A DNA stretch of 64,000 nucleotides from Paraburkholderia sabiae (GTDB taxonomy: Bacteria > Pseudomonadota > Gammaproteobacteria > Burkholderiales > Burkholderiaceae), in assembly GCF_030412785.1 (NCBI RefSeq), contig NZ_CP125295.1, forward strand, positions 6,014,001 to 6,078,000. The letters run 5' to 3'. Made by a program: the position numbers and the translations under genes. Below are positions 8,249-17,494 of this stretch, one piece after another; the first letter of the stretch is position 1; each line of letters begins with the position of its first letter. Under the pieces are notes generated by a model. That model had not been told where the DNA came from and did no database searches. It saw nothing but the letters and a program-made list of their open reading frames with translations.

Positions 8249-9259
8249 TTACTTCGCGTTAGCGAAAGCGACCGCCGTATCAAGCATACGGTTCGAGAAG
8301 CCCCACTCGTTGTCGTACCAGCTCGACACCTTCACCAGACGGCCCGACACCTTGGTCAGCGTCGCGTCGAACGTCGACGAAGCCGGGTTGTGGTTGAAGT
8401 CGATCGACACCAGCGGTGCCGAGTTATACCCGAGGATGCCCTTCAGCGCGCCTTCCGATGCTTCCTTCATGATCGCGTTGACTTCATCGACGGTCGTGTC
8501 GCGCTTGGCGATGAACGACAGGTCGACGATCGACACGTTGATCGTCGGGACGCGGATCGCGTAGCCGTCCAGCTTGCCGTTCAGTTCCGGCAGCACCAGG
8601 CCGACAGCCGATGCCGCGCCCGTCTTCGTCGGGATCTGGCTGTGCGTGGCCGAGCGCGCGCGGCGCAGGTCTTCGTGGTACACGTCCGTCAGAACCTGGT
8701 CGTTCGTGTACGCGTGGATCGTGGTCATCAGACCCGTTTCCAGACCGATCTTGTCGTTCAGCGGCTTGACGAGCGGTGCCAGACAGTTCGTCGTGCACGA
8801 TGCGTTCGAGATGACCGTGTGCTCAGCCTTCAGCACGTTGTGGTTCACGCCGTAGACGATCGTCGCGTCGACGTCCTTGCCGCCCGGCGCCGAGATGATC
8901 ACCTTCTTCGCGCCACCCTTGATGTGCGCGCTTGCCTTTTCCTTCGTCGTGAAAAAGCCCGTGCACTCCATCACAACGTCGACGCCCAGCTCGCCCCACG
9001 GCAGTTCAGCCGGGTTGCGGTTGGCCAGCACGCGGATCTTGTCGCCGTTGACGATCAGGTTCTCGCCGTCGACGGTCACTTCGCCCGGGAACTTGCCGTG
9101 CGCCGTGTCGTACTGCGTCAGGTGCGCGTTGGTCTTGGCATCGCCGAGGTCGTTGATCGCAACGATCTCGAGGTCGTGCTTCTTGCCGTTTTCATAGAAA
9201 GCGCGCAGCGTGTTGCGGCCAATACGGCCATAGCCGTTGATTGCGACGCGAATCGTCAT
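8249..9259 (-). CDS. gap: glyceraldehyde-3-phosphate dehydrogenase, type I
   Basis: 336 aa. Interconverts glyceraldehyde-3-phosphate and 1,3-bisphosphoglycerate with NAD and phosphate, in glycolysis and gluconeogenesis. NAD-binding NGYGRIGR is at residues 8-15, the active site [12 protein letters not shown] at 151-162 with catalytic C155, and the C terminus has [16 protein letters not shown] clear RBS, AGGAGA, sits 7 nt before the ATG. tkt lies upstream on the same strand. Confidence 0.97.
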   Translation of the reverse strand: MTIRVAINGYGRIGRNTLRAFYENGKKHDLEIVAINDLGDAKTNAHLTQYDTAHGKFPGEVTVDGENLIVNGDKIRVLANRNPAELPWGELGVDVVMECTGFFTTKEKASAHIKGGAKKVIISAPGGKDVDATIVYGVNHNVLKAEHTVISNASCTTNCLAPLVKPLNDKIGLETGLMTTIHAYTNDQVLTDVYHEDLRRARSATHSQIPTKTGAASAVGLVLPELNGKLDGYAIRVPTINVSIVDLSFIAKRDTTVDEVNAIMKEASEGALKGILGYNSAPLVSIDFNHNPASSTFDATLTKVSGRLVKVSSWYDNEWGFSNRMLDTAVAFANAK

Positions 9260-9323
9260 GTTCTATCTCCTGATGGCTGAAAAAATCGGTGATGCTTCGG
9301 CTCATGCGCTTCGAAGCGTTCAC

Positions 9324-9348
9324 GCGCGCCGCCCGAAAAGCGGCGCGC
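9324..9348. other. GC-rich hairpin between tkt and gap
   Basis: A perfect 9-bp stem GCGCGCCGC/GCGGCGCGC with loop CCGAAAA lies in the 105-nt tkt-gap spacer. There is no T tract, so it may be a stability or processing element that separates tkt and gap expression. Confidence 0.45.
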
Positions 9349-9364
9349 ACGACGCTGCGCGCGA

Positions 9365-11383
9365 TCAGCCGAGTGCGGCCTTAGCCGTCTCGACAACCTT
9401 CTCGACGGTGAAGCCGAAAAACTTGAACAGCACGCCGGCCGGGGCCGACTCGCCGAACACGTCGATACCGACGACGCCGCCTTCCAGGCCCACATACTTG
9501 CGCCAGAAGTCGGTGACGCCCGCCTCGATCGCGACGCGGCGCACGCCGTGCGGCAGAACGCGCTCGCGGTATTCGGCGTCCTGCTTGTCGAACGTGGTCG
9601 TCGACGGCATCGACACGACACGTGCCGCAATGCCTTCGCGCGCGAGCGCTTCGACCGACTTCATCGCCAGTTCGACTTCCGAGCCCGTCGCGATCAGGAT
9701 GATCTTGCGTGCCGGGATGTCGTCGTTCCAGTCCTTCAGCACGTAGCCGCCCTTCGCGATGTTCGCGATCTGAGCGTCGGTGCGGGTGTTGAACGCGAGG
9801 TTCTGACGGCTGAAGATCAGGCACGACGGGCCTTGATGTTCGACGGCTTGCGTCCACGCGACGGCCGTTTCGACGGTATCCGCCGGACGCCACACCTGCA
9901 TGTGCGGAATCAGACGCAGGCTCGCGACGTGTTCGATCGACTGGTGCGTCGGACCGTCTTCGCCGAGACCGATCGAGTCGTGCGTGAACACGAAGATGGA
10001 CGGCGACTTCATCAGCGCGGCGACGCGCAGCGCGTTGCGGCTGTAGTCCGAGAACGTCAGGAACGTGCCGCCGAACGCCTTGTGGCCGCCGTGCACGGCG
10101 AGGCCGTTGATGGCCGCGCTCATGCCGAATTCGCGCACGCCGTAGTTGACGTAGTTGCCCGCCGCGCCGTTTTCGCCGACGCGCACGTACTTCGCCGCCT
10201 TCCAGTTCGTGAGGTTCGAGCCCGTCAGGTCGGCCGAGCCGCCGACCAGTTCCGGCAGCACAGCCGACAGGCCTTCGATGGCCTGCTGCGACGCCTTGCG
10301 GGTCGCGATGGTTTCAGCGCGCTCGTTTGCGCCGGCAATGATCGCCTGCGCCTTTTCCGCCCAGTCGGCCGGGAGCTTGTTCGCCATGCGGCGCTCGAAA
10401 TCGGCGGCTTCCTGCGGATACTTCGCGCGGTAGGCAGCGAACGCGTCGTTCCACTCGCGTTCGATCTTCGCGCCCTGCTCCTTCGCGTCCCACGCTGCGT
10501 AGACTTCTTCGGGGATCACGAACGGCGGGTAGTTCCAGCCGAGCTTTTCGCGCGTGGCCGCCACTTCCTTATCGCCGAGCGCCGCGCCGTGCACGTCGTG
10601 CGAGCCCGCCTTGTTCGGCGAGCCTTCGCCGATCACGGTCTTGCAGCAGATGAGCGTCGGCTTGTCCGACTGCTTCGCCTTCTTGATGGCGGCGTCGACA
10701 GCTTCGACGTCGTGGCCGATCACGCCCGGGATCACGTTCCAGCCGTACGCTTCGAAGCGCTTCGGCGTGTCGTCGTGGAACCAGTGGATCACGTCGCCGT
10801 CGATCGAAATGCCGTTGTCGTCGTAGAACGCGATCAGCTTGTTCAGCTTCAGCACGCCTGCCAGCGAGCAGGCTTCGTGCGAAATGCCTTCCATCAGGCA
10901 GCCGTCGCCGAGGAACACGTACGTGTGGTGATCGACGATCGTCGCGTCAGGCTTGTTGAACTCGTTCGCGAGCAGCGATTCGGCGAGCGCCATGCCGACC
11001 GAGTTCGCGAGACCCTGGCCGAGCGGGCCCGTGGTCGTCTCGACGCCCGGCGTGATGCCGTATTCCGGGTGGCCCGGCGTCTTCGAATGCAGCTGACGGA
11101 AGTTCTTCAGCTCTTCCATCGGCAGGTCGTAGCCCGTCAGATGGAGCAGCGAGTACAGCAGCATCGAGCCGTGACCGTTCGACAGCACGAAGCGGTCACG
11201 ATCGGCCCAGTGCGGGTTCTTCGGGTTGTGACGAAGATGACGCGACCAGAGCGCCACGCCGATCTCGGCCATGCCCATCGGCATGCCGGGGTGACCGGAG
11301 TTCGCTGCTTGAACGGCATCCATGGCGAGCGCGCGGATCGCGTTGGCCATCAGGGAAGTAGGGGCGGGAGACGGGGTCGTCAT
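9365..11383 (-). CDS. tkt: transketolase
   Basis: 672 aa. A thiamine-diphosphate enzyme moving two-carbon units between sugar phosphates in the pentose phosphate pathway. The N-terminal domain has [13 protein letters not shown] near residue 27, [18 protein letters not shown] near 70, and the [13 protein letters not shown] thiamine-diphosphate motif near 155. The C-terminal half has the pyrimidine-binding and transketolase C domains ([18 protein letters not shown]). The start [19 protein letters not shown] at 11383 is chosen; the open frame runs further upstream without family similarity. Confidence 0.96.
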   Translation of the reverse strand: MTTPSPAPTSLMANAIRALAMDAVQAANSGHPGMPMGMAEIGVALWSRHLRHNPKNPHWADRDRFVLSNGHGSMLLYSLLHLTGYDLPMEELKNFRQLHSKTPGHPEYGITPGVETTTGPLGQGLANSVGMALAESLLANEFNKPDATIVDHHTYVFLGDGCLMEGISHEACSLAGVLKLNKLIAFYDDNGISIDGDVIHWFHDDTPKRFEAYGWNVIPGVIGHDVEAVDAAIKKAKQSDKPTLICCKTVIGEGSPNKAGSHDVHGAALGDKEVAATREKLGWNYPPFVIPEEVYAAWDAKEQGAKIEREWNDAFAAYRAKYPQEAADFERRMANKLPADWAEKAQAIIAGANERAETIATRKASQQAIEGLSAVLPELVGGSADLTGSNLTNWKAAKYVRVGENGAAGNYVNYGVREFGMSAAINGLAVHGGHKAFGGTFLTFSDYSRNALRVAALMKSPSIFVFTHDSIGLGEDGPTHQSIEHVASLRLIPHMQVWRPADTVETAVAWTQAVEHQGPSCLIFSRQNLAFNTRTDAQIANIAKGGYVLKDWNDDIPARKIILIATGSEVELAMKSVEALAREGIAARVVSMPSTTTFDKQDAEYRERVLPHGVRRVAIEAGVTDFWRKYVGLEGGVVGIDVFGESAPAGVLFKFFGFTVEKVVETAKAALG

Positions 11384-12007
11384 GTCGAGTCCGGAGAATG
11401 GTCCAAAAAGCGGGGGCGCCGATGGTGGTCCGGAAGTCGTGCGGCCAATCTGCTTCGGCGCACGGTGCGGCGCCGGGAGACGCGAGGCGGGCAGAGCAAA
11501 CGGACAGGGCTGCAAAGCGGGATATTCTAACAGATAGCCAGCCTTGGCTTCGGCCATAGACGGGCGTTTCGGAGCGATCCGGCGCGCATGATCCTGCCGT
11601 CGGCGCACTGCAAACGGGTGTCTGCACGGCACGCCCGGACTCGATCGGTCAACCATCCGGAAGGTTTCCGCCGCGGGTCGCCGTACAGGTCGATACCGCG
11701 TATTCTTCCGAACTTTTGTGGCGCTATCGGAATCTTTCCATGCACAGGCGAATTGGCCGGAGCGGCGGATCGGCTCGTTCCGATGGTTCGAACCTGCGAA
11801 AATCCATCAACACCCAACGCCCGGAAATATCGCTTCGCGCGCGAACATTCGCCGTTCGTCGCGCGTGCGGCGATAAACTAAGCCGATTCTTAGAGCGTTA
11901 GCCTTGAGAGTGCTGCAAAATTCATCGCTTCTTCGGCACTGGCCGCCGCAAGGCAACCGGGATGCGAAGGCGATGGCATACCGACCCACTGGTTTCAGGA
12001 GAGTTCG
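11384..12007. other. 624-nt intergenic region without a supported gene
   Basis: Divergent spacer between tkt (minus) and the VOC gene (plus). Open frames here have mixed codon use and no recognisable domains. A minus-strand TAGAAT (11529-11524) is a possible tkt -10 without a convincing -35. AGGAGA five bases before 12008 is the VOC gene RBS. The small palindrome CTAAG/CTTAG near 11877-11892 is the only other structure seen. Confidence 0.5.
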
Positions 12008-12421
12008 ATGACTGCCCCACGCCCAGCCGGAGTGCCGTGGCTGACGCCGTATCTGACCGTCCGTGACGCGCGTACCTCGATCGCATTCTTCGAAGCAGCG
12101 TTTGGTTTCCGCATCCGGGACAGCGTGCATGACGACGGCGCCGTCATGCATGTCGAGATGACATATCAGGACCAGCTGATTGTGATGTTCGCTCCGGAGG
12201 GCGCGTTCGGCTCGACGGCCCAAACGCCGAAAAGCGCGGCCACGACGGCACCCCAATCGTTTTACCTCTACGTCGACGACGTCGACTCGGTTTATGCGCG
12301 CGCCATCGCGGCCGGCGCCAGGTCGCTGAGCGAACCACAAGATCAGTTCTGGGGCGATCGTTTCGCCCAGATCGAAGATCTCGACGGCTATCGCTGGGCG
12401 TTAGCCTGCCATCTGTCTTGA
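12008..12421 (+). CDS. VOC-superfamily (glyoxalase/bleomycin-resistance-like) protein
   Basis: 137 aa. The beta-alpha-beta-beta-beta pattern of the vicinal oxygen chelate fold is clear: PYLTVRDARTSIAFFEAAFGF at the start, VEMTYQDQLIVMF, then FYLYVDDVDSVYARAIAAGA and a final DRFAQIEDLDGYRWAL. A candidate metal residue is the Glu in HVEM, with another acidic residue near the C terminus. Members range from glyoxalases to antibiotic-binding proteins, so the substrate is unknown. It starts after a good AGGAGA and lies 19 nt before rsmE. Confidence 0.85.
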   Translation: MTAPRPAGVPWLTPYLTVRDARTSIAFFEAAFGFRIRDSVHDDGAVMHVEMTYQDQLIVMFAPEGAFGSTAQTPKSAATTAPQSFYLYVDDVDSVYARAIAAGARSLSEPQDQFWGDRFAQIEDLDGYRWALACHLS

Positions 12422-12440
12422 GTGAATGAGAACTTTCCTT

Positions 12441-13181
12441 ATGCCTCGCTTCTTCGTCGGCACCCCGTTCAAAACCGACGACATCGTTTCCTTGCCGGAT
12501 GAAGTCAACCGGCACGTCCGCGTCCTTCGCCTGCAGCCGGGCGATACCGTGAGCCTGTTCAACGGCAACGGCGGCGAGTACGGCGCCGAAATCGTCGATA
12601 TGGATCGACATGGCACCATCGTGCGGATCGGCGAATTCCGCGACATCGAAGCCGAGCCGCCGTACCAGCTGACGCTCGCGCAAGGTATCGCCGGCAGCGA
12701 CAAGATGGACTGGCTGATCGAAAAAGCCACCGAACTCGGCGCGTGCGAATTCGTGCCGCTCACGACGACGCGCAGCGTCGTGCGGCTCGCGGGCGAGCGC
12801 GCGCAACGTCGCCAGGTTCACTGGCAGCGGATCGTGCAGGCGTCGTGCGAACAGTGCGGCCGCAACCGCCTTCCCGAAGTGATGCCGACGCGCGAACTGG
12901 CCACCTGGCTCAGTTCGATGCCGAAAGATCCCGTCGACGGCGAACTGCGTCTGCTGCTGTCGCCGCGCGCGAGCGTGCCGTTCTCCGCGCTGCCGACCGA
13001 GCCGCCGAAAGTCCGTGCGCTGGTGCTGGTCGGTCCGGAAGGCGGCTTTTCGGCTGCCGAAGAAGCGGCGGCCGCGAGCCACGGTTTCATGGCCGTCGGC
13101 CTCGGTCCGCGCGTGCTGCGTACCGAAACGGCTGGGATCGCTGTCCTGTCCGCGCTGGCTGCGCGATGGGGCGGCTGGTAA
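12441..13181 (+). CDS. rsmE: 16S rRNA m3U1498 methyltransferase RsmE
   Basis: 246 aa from MPRFFVGTPF at 12441; an in-frame ATG at 12426 adds only five residues and is less family-like. It N3-methylates U1498 of 16S rRNA in the small subunit, using SAM. The N-terminal PUA-like domain (1-75) has the usual VNRHVRVLRLQPGD. The C-terminal SPOUT knot has LVGPEGGFSAAEE and LGPRVLRTETAGIAVLSAL, the SAM-binding loops. A strong terminator follows. Confidence 0.94.
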   Translation: MPRFFVGTPFKTDDIVSLPDEVNRHVRVLRLQPGDTVSLFNGNGGEYGAEIVDMDRHGTIVRIGEFRDIEAEPPYQLTLAQGIAGSDKMDWLIEKATELGACEFVPLTTTRSVVRLAGERAQRRQVHWQRIVQASCEQCGRNRLPEVMPTRELATWLSSMPKDPVDGELRLLLSPRASVPFSALPTEPPKVRALVLVGPEGGFSAAEEAAAASHGFMAVGLGPRVLRTETAGIAVLSALAARWGGW

Positions 13182-13224
13182 GCAGCGTTTCCACCGCTTC
13201 AGATAAAAACATCGCCGAAAATGC

Positions 13225-13255
13225 AAAAAGGCCCGCCAATCTGGCGGGCCTTTTT
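13225..13255 (+). terminator. bidirectional terminator between rsmE and the barstar-like gene
   Basis: AAAAAGGCCCGCCA/TGGCGGGCCTTTTT forms a long perfect stem with an A run before and a T run after, so it can terminate rsmE and the convergent barstar-like gene. Confidence 0.88.
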
Positions 13256-13278
13256 CATTTCACGTCGAATGAGACAAC

Positions 13279-13839
13279 TCAGGCAAACGAGTAAAACACC
13301 CGGAACGCGACCTTGCGCTCAGCCCAGAACTCCGCCGCCTCGCGGAACACGTCGAGCAGCGTCTCGCGCGCTTCCTTGTCGAATTTGATCGCGATGGGCA
13401 GCGCCTCGAGGACGATGACGAAGCCGGGTTGCGTTCCCGCCTTGTGCACGAGGTCAGTCAGCGAGTCGTACAGCGCGTCGTAGTTCTTGCCGAAATGCTT
13501 CGGAAACAGGAACGACGTCGCGATCGTTTCCATCACTTCCTGTTTCGACTGGGCATTCCCGACAAACGCATAGAGAAAATGCTGACCGAGCCGATTTGCT
13601 TCGTCGGCGAGATCCTGCACGCGGAACGCGCGGATCGACTGCACGATGTTCGGTCGTACGGTCTGGAAAAGCTCCATGCGTTCCTCTTCCGATGAAGGTC
13701 TCGTGCCGGCTTCGTGATGAGCGCCATGGTCCTGGCCAGCATCGCGCATCTGCATGACGCGCTGGAACATATTGCCCTCGCCGGGCGCGAAAAAATCCGT
13801 CGCGACTTTCGAGTCGTGCGCGTAGACGTTGTCGCTCAT
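13279..13839 (-). CDS. barstar-family ribonuclease inhibitor
   Basis: 186 aa from MSDNVYAHDS at 13839, chosen over longer frames that run into the RNase gene. The C-terminal half (about residues 95-186) has the barstar pattern: KQEVMETIATSFLFPKHFGKNYDALYDSLTDL, then GFVIVLEAL, and helix FREAAEFWAERK. Barstar binds and blocks barnase-type RNases in the cytoplasm. The first 95 residues are an extension not found in Bacillus barstar and do not resemble a domain known to me. The gene is 16 nt downstream of the secreted RNase gene and in the same operon, so it likely protects the producer. Confidence 0.88.
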   Translation of the reverse strand: MSDNVYAHDSKVATDFFAPGEGNMFQRVMQMRDAGQDHGAHHEAGTRPSSEEERMELFQTVRPNIVQSIRAFRVQDLADEANRLGQHFLYAFVGNAQSKQEVMETIATSFLFPKHFGKNYDALYDSLTDLVHKAGTQPGFVIVLEALPIAIKFDKEARETLLDVFREAAEFWAERKVAFRVFYSFA

Positions 13840-13855
13840 GCCGATTATCCCGATG

Positions 13856-14254
13856 TCATTCAATAATGCGATTAAAACTGGCGTAGTGGTCGTCTGAGTA
13901 ATAACAATTGCTGGTCCGCCTGAGCGGCCCTCCACAGACTATGCGGCGTGCGCCGCGATCGCGGGCGCCTGGCGTGGGAACGGTGTATTCGCGGTAATAA
14001 CCGCGCCGGTGCGGCGGCAGCAACCGCTCACGATTGCCGAATACGACGCCGTCCTTCTCATACGGGTAAGGCCCGCCAGCTGCAATCAAGTTCAATGTGC
14101 GGGCGGCTTCGGGCGGTAATTGCGCCGCCGCGATGGTGCCCCCGACCTGTCCCTGTTGCGCTTCCCGAGCCCAGACACCTGACGGAAATCCGCCGACAAG
14201 ACCGACCGTCAAGGCGGCGATCAGCACGCCGTCGCGGAGCCACTTGCGTGCCAT
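13856..14254 (-). CDS. secreted barnase/RNase Sa-like guanyl-specific ribonuclease
   Basis: 132 aa. An N-terminal signal peptide (hydrophobic 9-24, cleavage likely after VWA at 27-29) points to export. The C-terminal 75 residues match the ribonuclease N1/T1-barnase family: LIAAGGPYPYEKDG, FGNRE, then catalytic E89 in YREYT, R104 in GARRIV and H123 in DDHYASFNRI, corresponding to barnase E73, R87 and H102. C107 and C117 could pair. The barstar-like inhibitor follows at 16 nt. A group II intron is inserted 42 nt upstream of the start, so the leader is interrupted in DNA. An extracellular digestive or competitive RNase is the likely role. Confidence 0.88.
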   Translation of the reverse strand: MARKWLRDGVLIAALTVGLVGGFPSGVWAREAQQGQVGGTIAAAQLPPEAARTLNLIAAGGPYPYEKDGVVFGNRERLLPPHRRGYYREYTVPTPGARDRGARRIVCGGPLRRTSNCYYSDDHYASFNRIIE

Positions 14255-14337
14255 GAATCAGGATTCCCGCTGTTGACTAACGAGTTTGACGACCATGTAG
14301 GGTAGCCCTCCCCCCTTGCGGAGAAAGGGCCCCCTAA

Positions 14338-14371
14338 GAACCGTACGTGCGACTTTCACCGCATACGGCTC
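14338..14371 (-). ncRNA. group II intron domain V
   Basis: 34-nt catalytic hairpin with the standard stem GAGCCGUA.../...UACGGUUC and the GUGAAAGUCGC interior. It lies 10 nt after the maturase stop codon. The intact core suggests the ribozyme can still splice. Confidence 0.9.
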
Positions 14372-14381
14372 AAGCCCACGC

Positions 14382-16106
14382 CTACAACTTTTTCAAAGCC
14401 CGACCCGAAGGTCGAACCGGCTTCGTTACTGCAATATTCCTAGCATGCACCTGTCGGTGGCAGTCAGGGTGAAGCAGAACCCGGTTGGAGAGCGCATTTG
14501 ACCCGCCATGCATCCGATACACCAGATGATGATCGTGCCAACTTGTCTCATCCGTCAAGGCACCGCCGCAGTGCGCACATATCCCGCTCTGCGATGAGTA
14601 CAACGAGAACCATTCCTTCAGATAGCTTCTGGATCGCTCCATACGCTTCTGACGCAGTTCCTCACCGTACTGCTCCATTGTCGGATCGAAAGGGTTGTAA
14701 TCGCCCTTAACCTTCCTGTGCCGCTCAATCGCTGTACCGCTGATCTGATACAACTCAAGCAGCCCCTTACTACCGTCATCACGTTCCATGGGCGCGGCGA
14801 ACACCCAGCGCCGGTCTCCCACCGAGTGAAAGTACTTCTTTCTCACCCAATCGGATCCCTTGTTGGGATGCCGCCGTTTCGACCACCGCCAGAGCCTCCC
14901 GAAGAGCAGATGCTCCATGCGGCTATACGCCTGTTTGGCAACGACGGGCTGGTGATACTGCGCCCAACCCCGCAACATCGGATTCAGCAGGCGAATCAAA
15001 TCCGTCTGCGTTACCGCCTTGTTGCCGCTGATCGTCTCCGCCACCTTACGATAGAACGTCTGCACGTTCTTCTTCGCAGGCTTGATGAGCAGTTTTCCAG
15101 AATACTTCCGGAAATTCCACCCGAGGAAGTCGAAACCGTCGTCGATGTGTGTGACGCGCGTCTTTTCCTCGGACAGCTGCAGCCCTCGAACCGCAAGGAA
15201 TGCCTCCACCCAAGGCCTGACTTCGCAATCTAGCGTCTCTTTCGAGTCGCCGGTAATCACAAAGTCATCCGCGTATCGAACTACGTTGATCTTCAGCTTC
15301 GACGCTTTCACGATCCCCAGTTTTGCACCAAGGTGCTGCGCCAGTTCACGTTCCAGCCCGTTCAGCGCCATGTTCGCCAGCGTCGGGGAGATGATCCCCC
15401 CTTGCGGCGTTCCGGCGTCCGTTGCCTCGTACCGGCCTTGATACACCAGTCCGGACTTCAGCCACTGCCGGAGGATCACGCGGTCCATGGGGACGTTGTT
15501 TTCCAGCCAGTTGTGGCTAATGTGATCGAAGCATCCCTTGATATCCGCTTCTAGTACCCATTGGGCCGAGACCCGCTTGGACATGGTGACGAATATCTGA
15601 GACATGGCGTCAGCGGTCGAGCGGTTTTGCCGAAACCCGTAAGAGTTCAGGTCGCTCGTCGACTCTGCCACCGGCTCGAGAGCCAATAGGTGCAGGGCTT
15701 GCATAGCCCTGTCCCGCATGGTCGGAATGCCCAGAGGGCGCCTCTTTCCATTGGCCTTCGGGATGTAGACCCGCCGCAGTGGCAAGGGTCGGTATCCGCG
15801 CCGTTTCAATCGGCCGACTGCTGCCAGTCGGCTTTCAGGCGTTGCCCACAGTTCACGATCGACTCCCGCCGTTCGCGCACCAGTGTTTTCAGTAACCCGT
15901 CGTACCGCATACAACTTCGCGGACAACGTGCGGGTCAGCATCCGTTGCAGGGCTTTCACTCTGCGCCAGTCGCGTTCCCGCGTCGCCTTCGCAATTCGTA
16001 TCTGCATCCCCCTCACGTTCCGTACAACCCGCCGCCAATCAACGGCGTGCCAGTCGTCCGGTGCGCGGGAAAGCGCAGATCCATCCTTTCGGATTGACTC
16101 TTCCAT
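14382..16106 (-). CDS. ltrA: group II intron reverse transcriptase/maturase with HNH endonuclease domain
   Basis: 574 aa from [12 protein letters not shown] at 16106. It helps the intron RNA splice and copies it into DNA during retrohoming. Order: N-terminal RT0/RT1 region ([17 protein letters not shown]), RT core with YADD active site ([12 protein letters not shown]), FLGWNF, then the thumb/maturase X domain with [10 protein letters not shown]-terminal HNH nuclease follows, with CxxC at CAHCGG, DHHLV and HPDCHRQVH. The frame is unbroken. Earlier in-frame codons add residues without family similarity. The gene lies in domain IV of the intron. Confidence 0.95.
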   Translation of the reverse strand: MEESIRKDGSALSRAPDDWHAVDWRRVVRNVRGMQIRIAKATRERDWRRVKALQRMLTRTLSAKLYAVRRVTENTGARTAGVDRELWATPESRLAAVGRLKRRGYRPLPLRRVYIPKANGKRRPLGIPTMRDRAMQALHLLALEPVAESTSDLNSYGFRQNRSTADAMSQIFVTMSKRVSAQWVLEADIKGCFDHISHNWLENNVPMDRVILRQWLKSGLVYQGRYEATDAGTPQGGIISPTLANMALNGLERELAQHLGAKLGIVKASKLKINVVRYADDFVITGDSKETLDCEVRPWVEAFLAVRGLQLSEEKTRVTHIDDGFDFLGWNFRKYSGKLLIKPAKKNVQTFYRKVAETISGNKAVTQTDLIRLLNPMLRGWAQYHQPVVAKQAYSRMEHLLFGRLWRWSKRRHPNKGSDWVRKKYFHSVGDRRWVFAAPMERDDGSKGLLELYQISGTAIERHRKVKGDYNPFDPTMEQYGEELRQKRMERSRSYLKEWFSLYSSQSGICAHCGGALTDETSWHDHHLVYRMHGGSNALSNRVLLHPDCHRQVHARNIAVTKPVRPSGRALKKL

Positions 16107-17264
16107 GCTGCTCTCCTTTCCGGAAAAAGAAATTCCCCGGACAAGGAGGCGCACCACTCCCCGACGGGGAGCAGCAACGCCCCCCGCGGGGAATAATTCA
16201 TAGCGACGCGGACGAATCCGTGTCGCGACCAGTTTTCAAGGGTCTCACAGCCGTCTTGCGACGGTGGACCATAAGGAAGTCAGCCCGTTTTCACGGTGGG
16301 GTGATGTTCCAACCCCTATCCGCCCCATTACAGGACAGCGTTCGCTTTTTCCTCGCTCCCATACCCGCACCTCCGACGGTTCCCCTCGCGGTTCACTTGC
16401 CAGCGATCCACCGCTGGCGGAGATACGGGCTTACCACGTTCCCGGCCTGTCACACGACTGGTTTAGGTTCTACCTATTCCCCGGCGATCTGAAGACGACG
16501 TAACCCGAACTTTCAGCGAGTTATCCGACCGCATACCTTTTGGCTTGTGCCCATTAGCAGCTTGAGCACGGTCCTTATCACGAGGTTTATCAGCAGTTCA
16601 CTTACATTAACCTTGCCAGCCAGCCTTGCTCCTCAACCCCCTCGCTGCTGGGAGTCTCTGCACGCGTACCTCACAGTACACGTACACCTGTTGCCACCAG
16701 GGGCTACGTTGTCGGGAAAGCTTCAAACGACGCAATTGCTCGCGACGCATGTTCCCCTAGGCTACCGTTGGTCGTACAACGGGTTTCCTACTCCTACCCA
16801 ACCTGCGGCGGAGTCAAACAATGACACACCGAGTTTTCGCTCGTCTCCGGTTTACAATCTCGGGCTGCATGAGCCCGGAACACATCCATTGCTTCCGCTT
16901 TGTCAGCGGAAATAATGCCGCTGACTCGCGGTACCTGACGGTAATCAGGTAGTTGCAGTACGGTGTAGTGAGATGTCTCCACTTCCGCCATACCGGCAGG
17001 CCCAGTCAACCCAGACCGGGTCTAGCTGTTTCCATCTGACGCAAGCGCGAGGCTTGGCCAGTTGCAGATCGCTGACTACTTAACGCCCGCCTCACGGTTG
17101 GGGCTGCCTAATAAAATCACGGTTAGGCGGAACCGGACACGTGCAACGTGTCGCACGAAAGACGTAAGGGTATCGCTAATGTCTTTTGGAATCAACGTTC
17201 ATTAGTTAGACGAAAGGTCGTCCAGGCGAAACGGACAAGGCGTCCACGCCAGTTTTGACACATC

Positions 17265-17293
17265 TTGACAGAGAATTTATCTCGAGCGATATA
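17265..17293 (+). promoter_or_regulatory. sigma-70 type promoter of the candidate small RNA
   Basis: TTGACA (17265-17270), a 17-bp spacer and GATATA (17288-17293) make a near-consensus promoter on the plus strand, opposite to maeB and the intron. The predicted start is near 17300. Confidence 0.7.
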
Positions 17294-17299
17294 AACTTA

Positions 17300-17447
17300 T
17301 CTTCGAGGTACGATGCTGGACGACTCTCATGCCTCGTCGTCCGGACAATCCGAACAGCGGAACATTGTCGGCGTCGGCCTTTTTGCGGGATAGCTAATCC
17401 CCAGCCATTGCTCGAAGGCGTGCCCATTGCGGGCACGCCCTTTTTTT
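17300..17447 (+). ncRNA. candidate small RNA (unrecognised family)
   Basis: A promoter, about 148 nt of structured sequence and a strong terminator lie in order on the plus strand. Hairpins: 17316-17344 (CTGGACGAC/GTCGTCCGG), 17345-17368 (ACAAT-CCG/CGG-ATTGT), 17387-17401 (GGGAT/ATCCC) and the terminator GGCGTGCCC/GGGCACGCC (17417-17439) followed by C and seven Ts. I do not recognise it as a named RNA family. A 26-codon frame, MLDDSHASSSG... (17313-17393), preceded by GAGG, is also present, but its third-position GC is low for this genome. It could be a noncoding regulator, a dual-function RNA or a small-protein mRNA. It is convergent with maeB. Confidence 0.62.
17417..17447 (+). terminator. 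rho-independent terminator of the candidate small RNA
   Basis: A nine-pair stem GGCGTGCCC/GGGCACGCC with loop ATTGC, then seven Ts on the plus strand. On the minus strand the same stem lies 56 nt after the maeB stop but lacks a good T tract, so the polarity favours plus-strand transcription. Confidence 0.8.
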
Positions 17448-17494
17448 GCCCGCGCGGGCTAACTATCGCCAGCCCGCGCTGTTTCCGGACAGAT

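Larger units (their letters stand above)
14297..17156 (-). mobile_element. complete group II intron
   Basis: A 2,860-bp retroelement on the minus strand. The 5' end reads GTGCG at 17156, the 3' end ...CTACCCTAC at 14297. Domain V (34 nt, 14371-14338) begins GAGCCGTA and ends TACGGTTC with the usual GUGAAAGUCGC interior. Domain VI (about 14336-14297) folds as a GGG/CCC base, a 12-bp helix with G-U pairs and a GCAA loop. An unpaired A at 14303, seven bases from the 3' end, is the expected branch point. The last exon bases CTTTC (17161-17157) can pair with GAAAG inside domain I (16514-16510), a plausible IBS1/EBS1. The maturase frame is intact. It lies in the leader of the RNase-barstar operon, after maeB. 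Confidence 0.92.

Noticed and set aside
11527..11901. Short frames in the tkt upstream spacer
   Set aside because: Conflicting frames on both strands, no domain, no RBS.
17160..17195. Minus-strand promoter TTGATT-N17-TACCCT for the RNase operon
   Set aside because: Its start would fall at about 17160, leaving almost no 5' exon for intron pairing, so it is unlikely to drive a spliceable transcript; the -10 is also weak.
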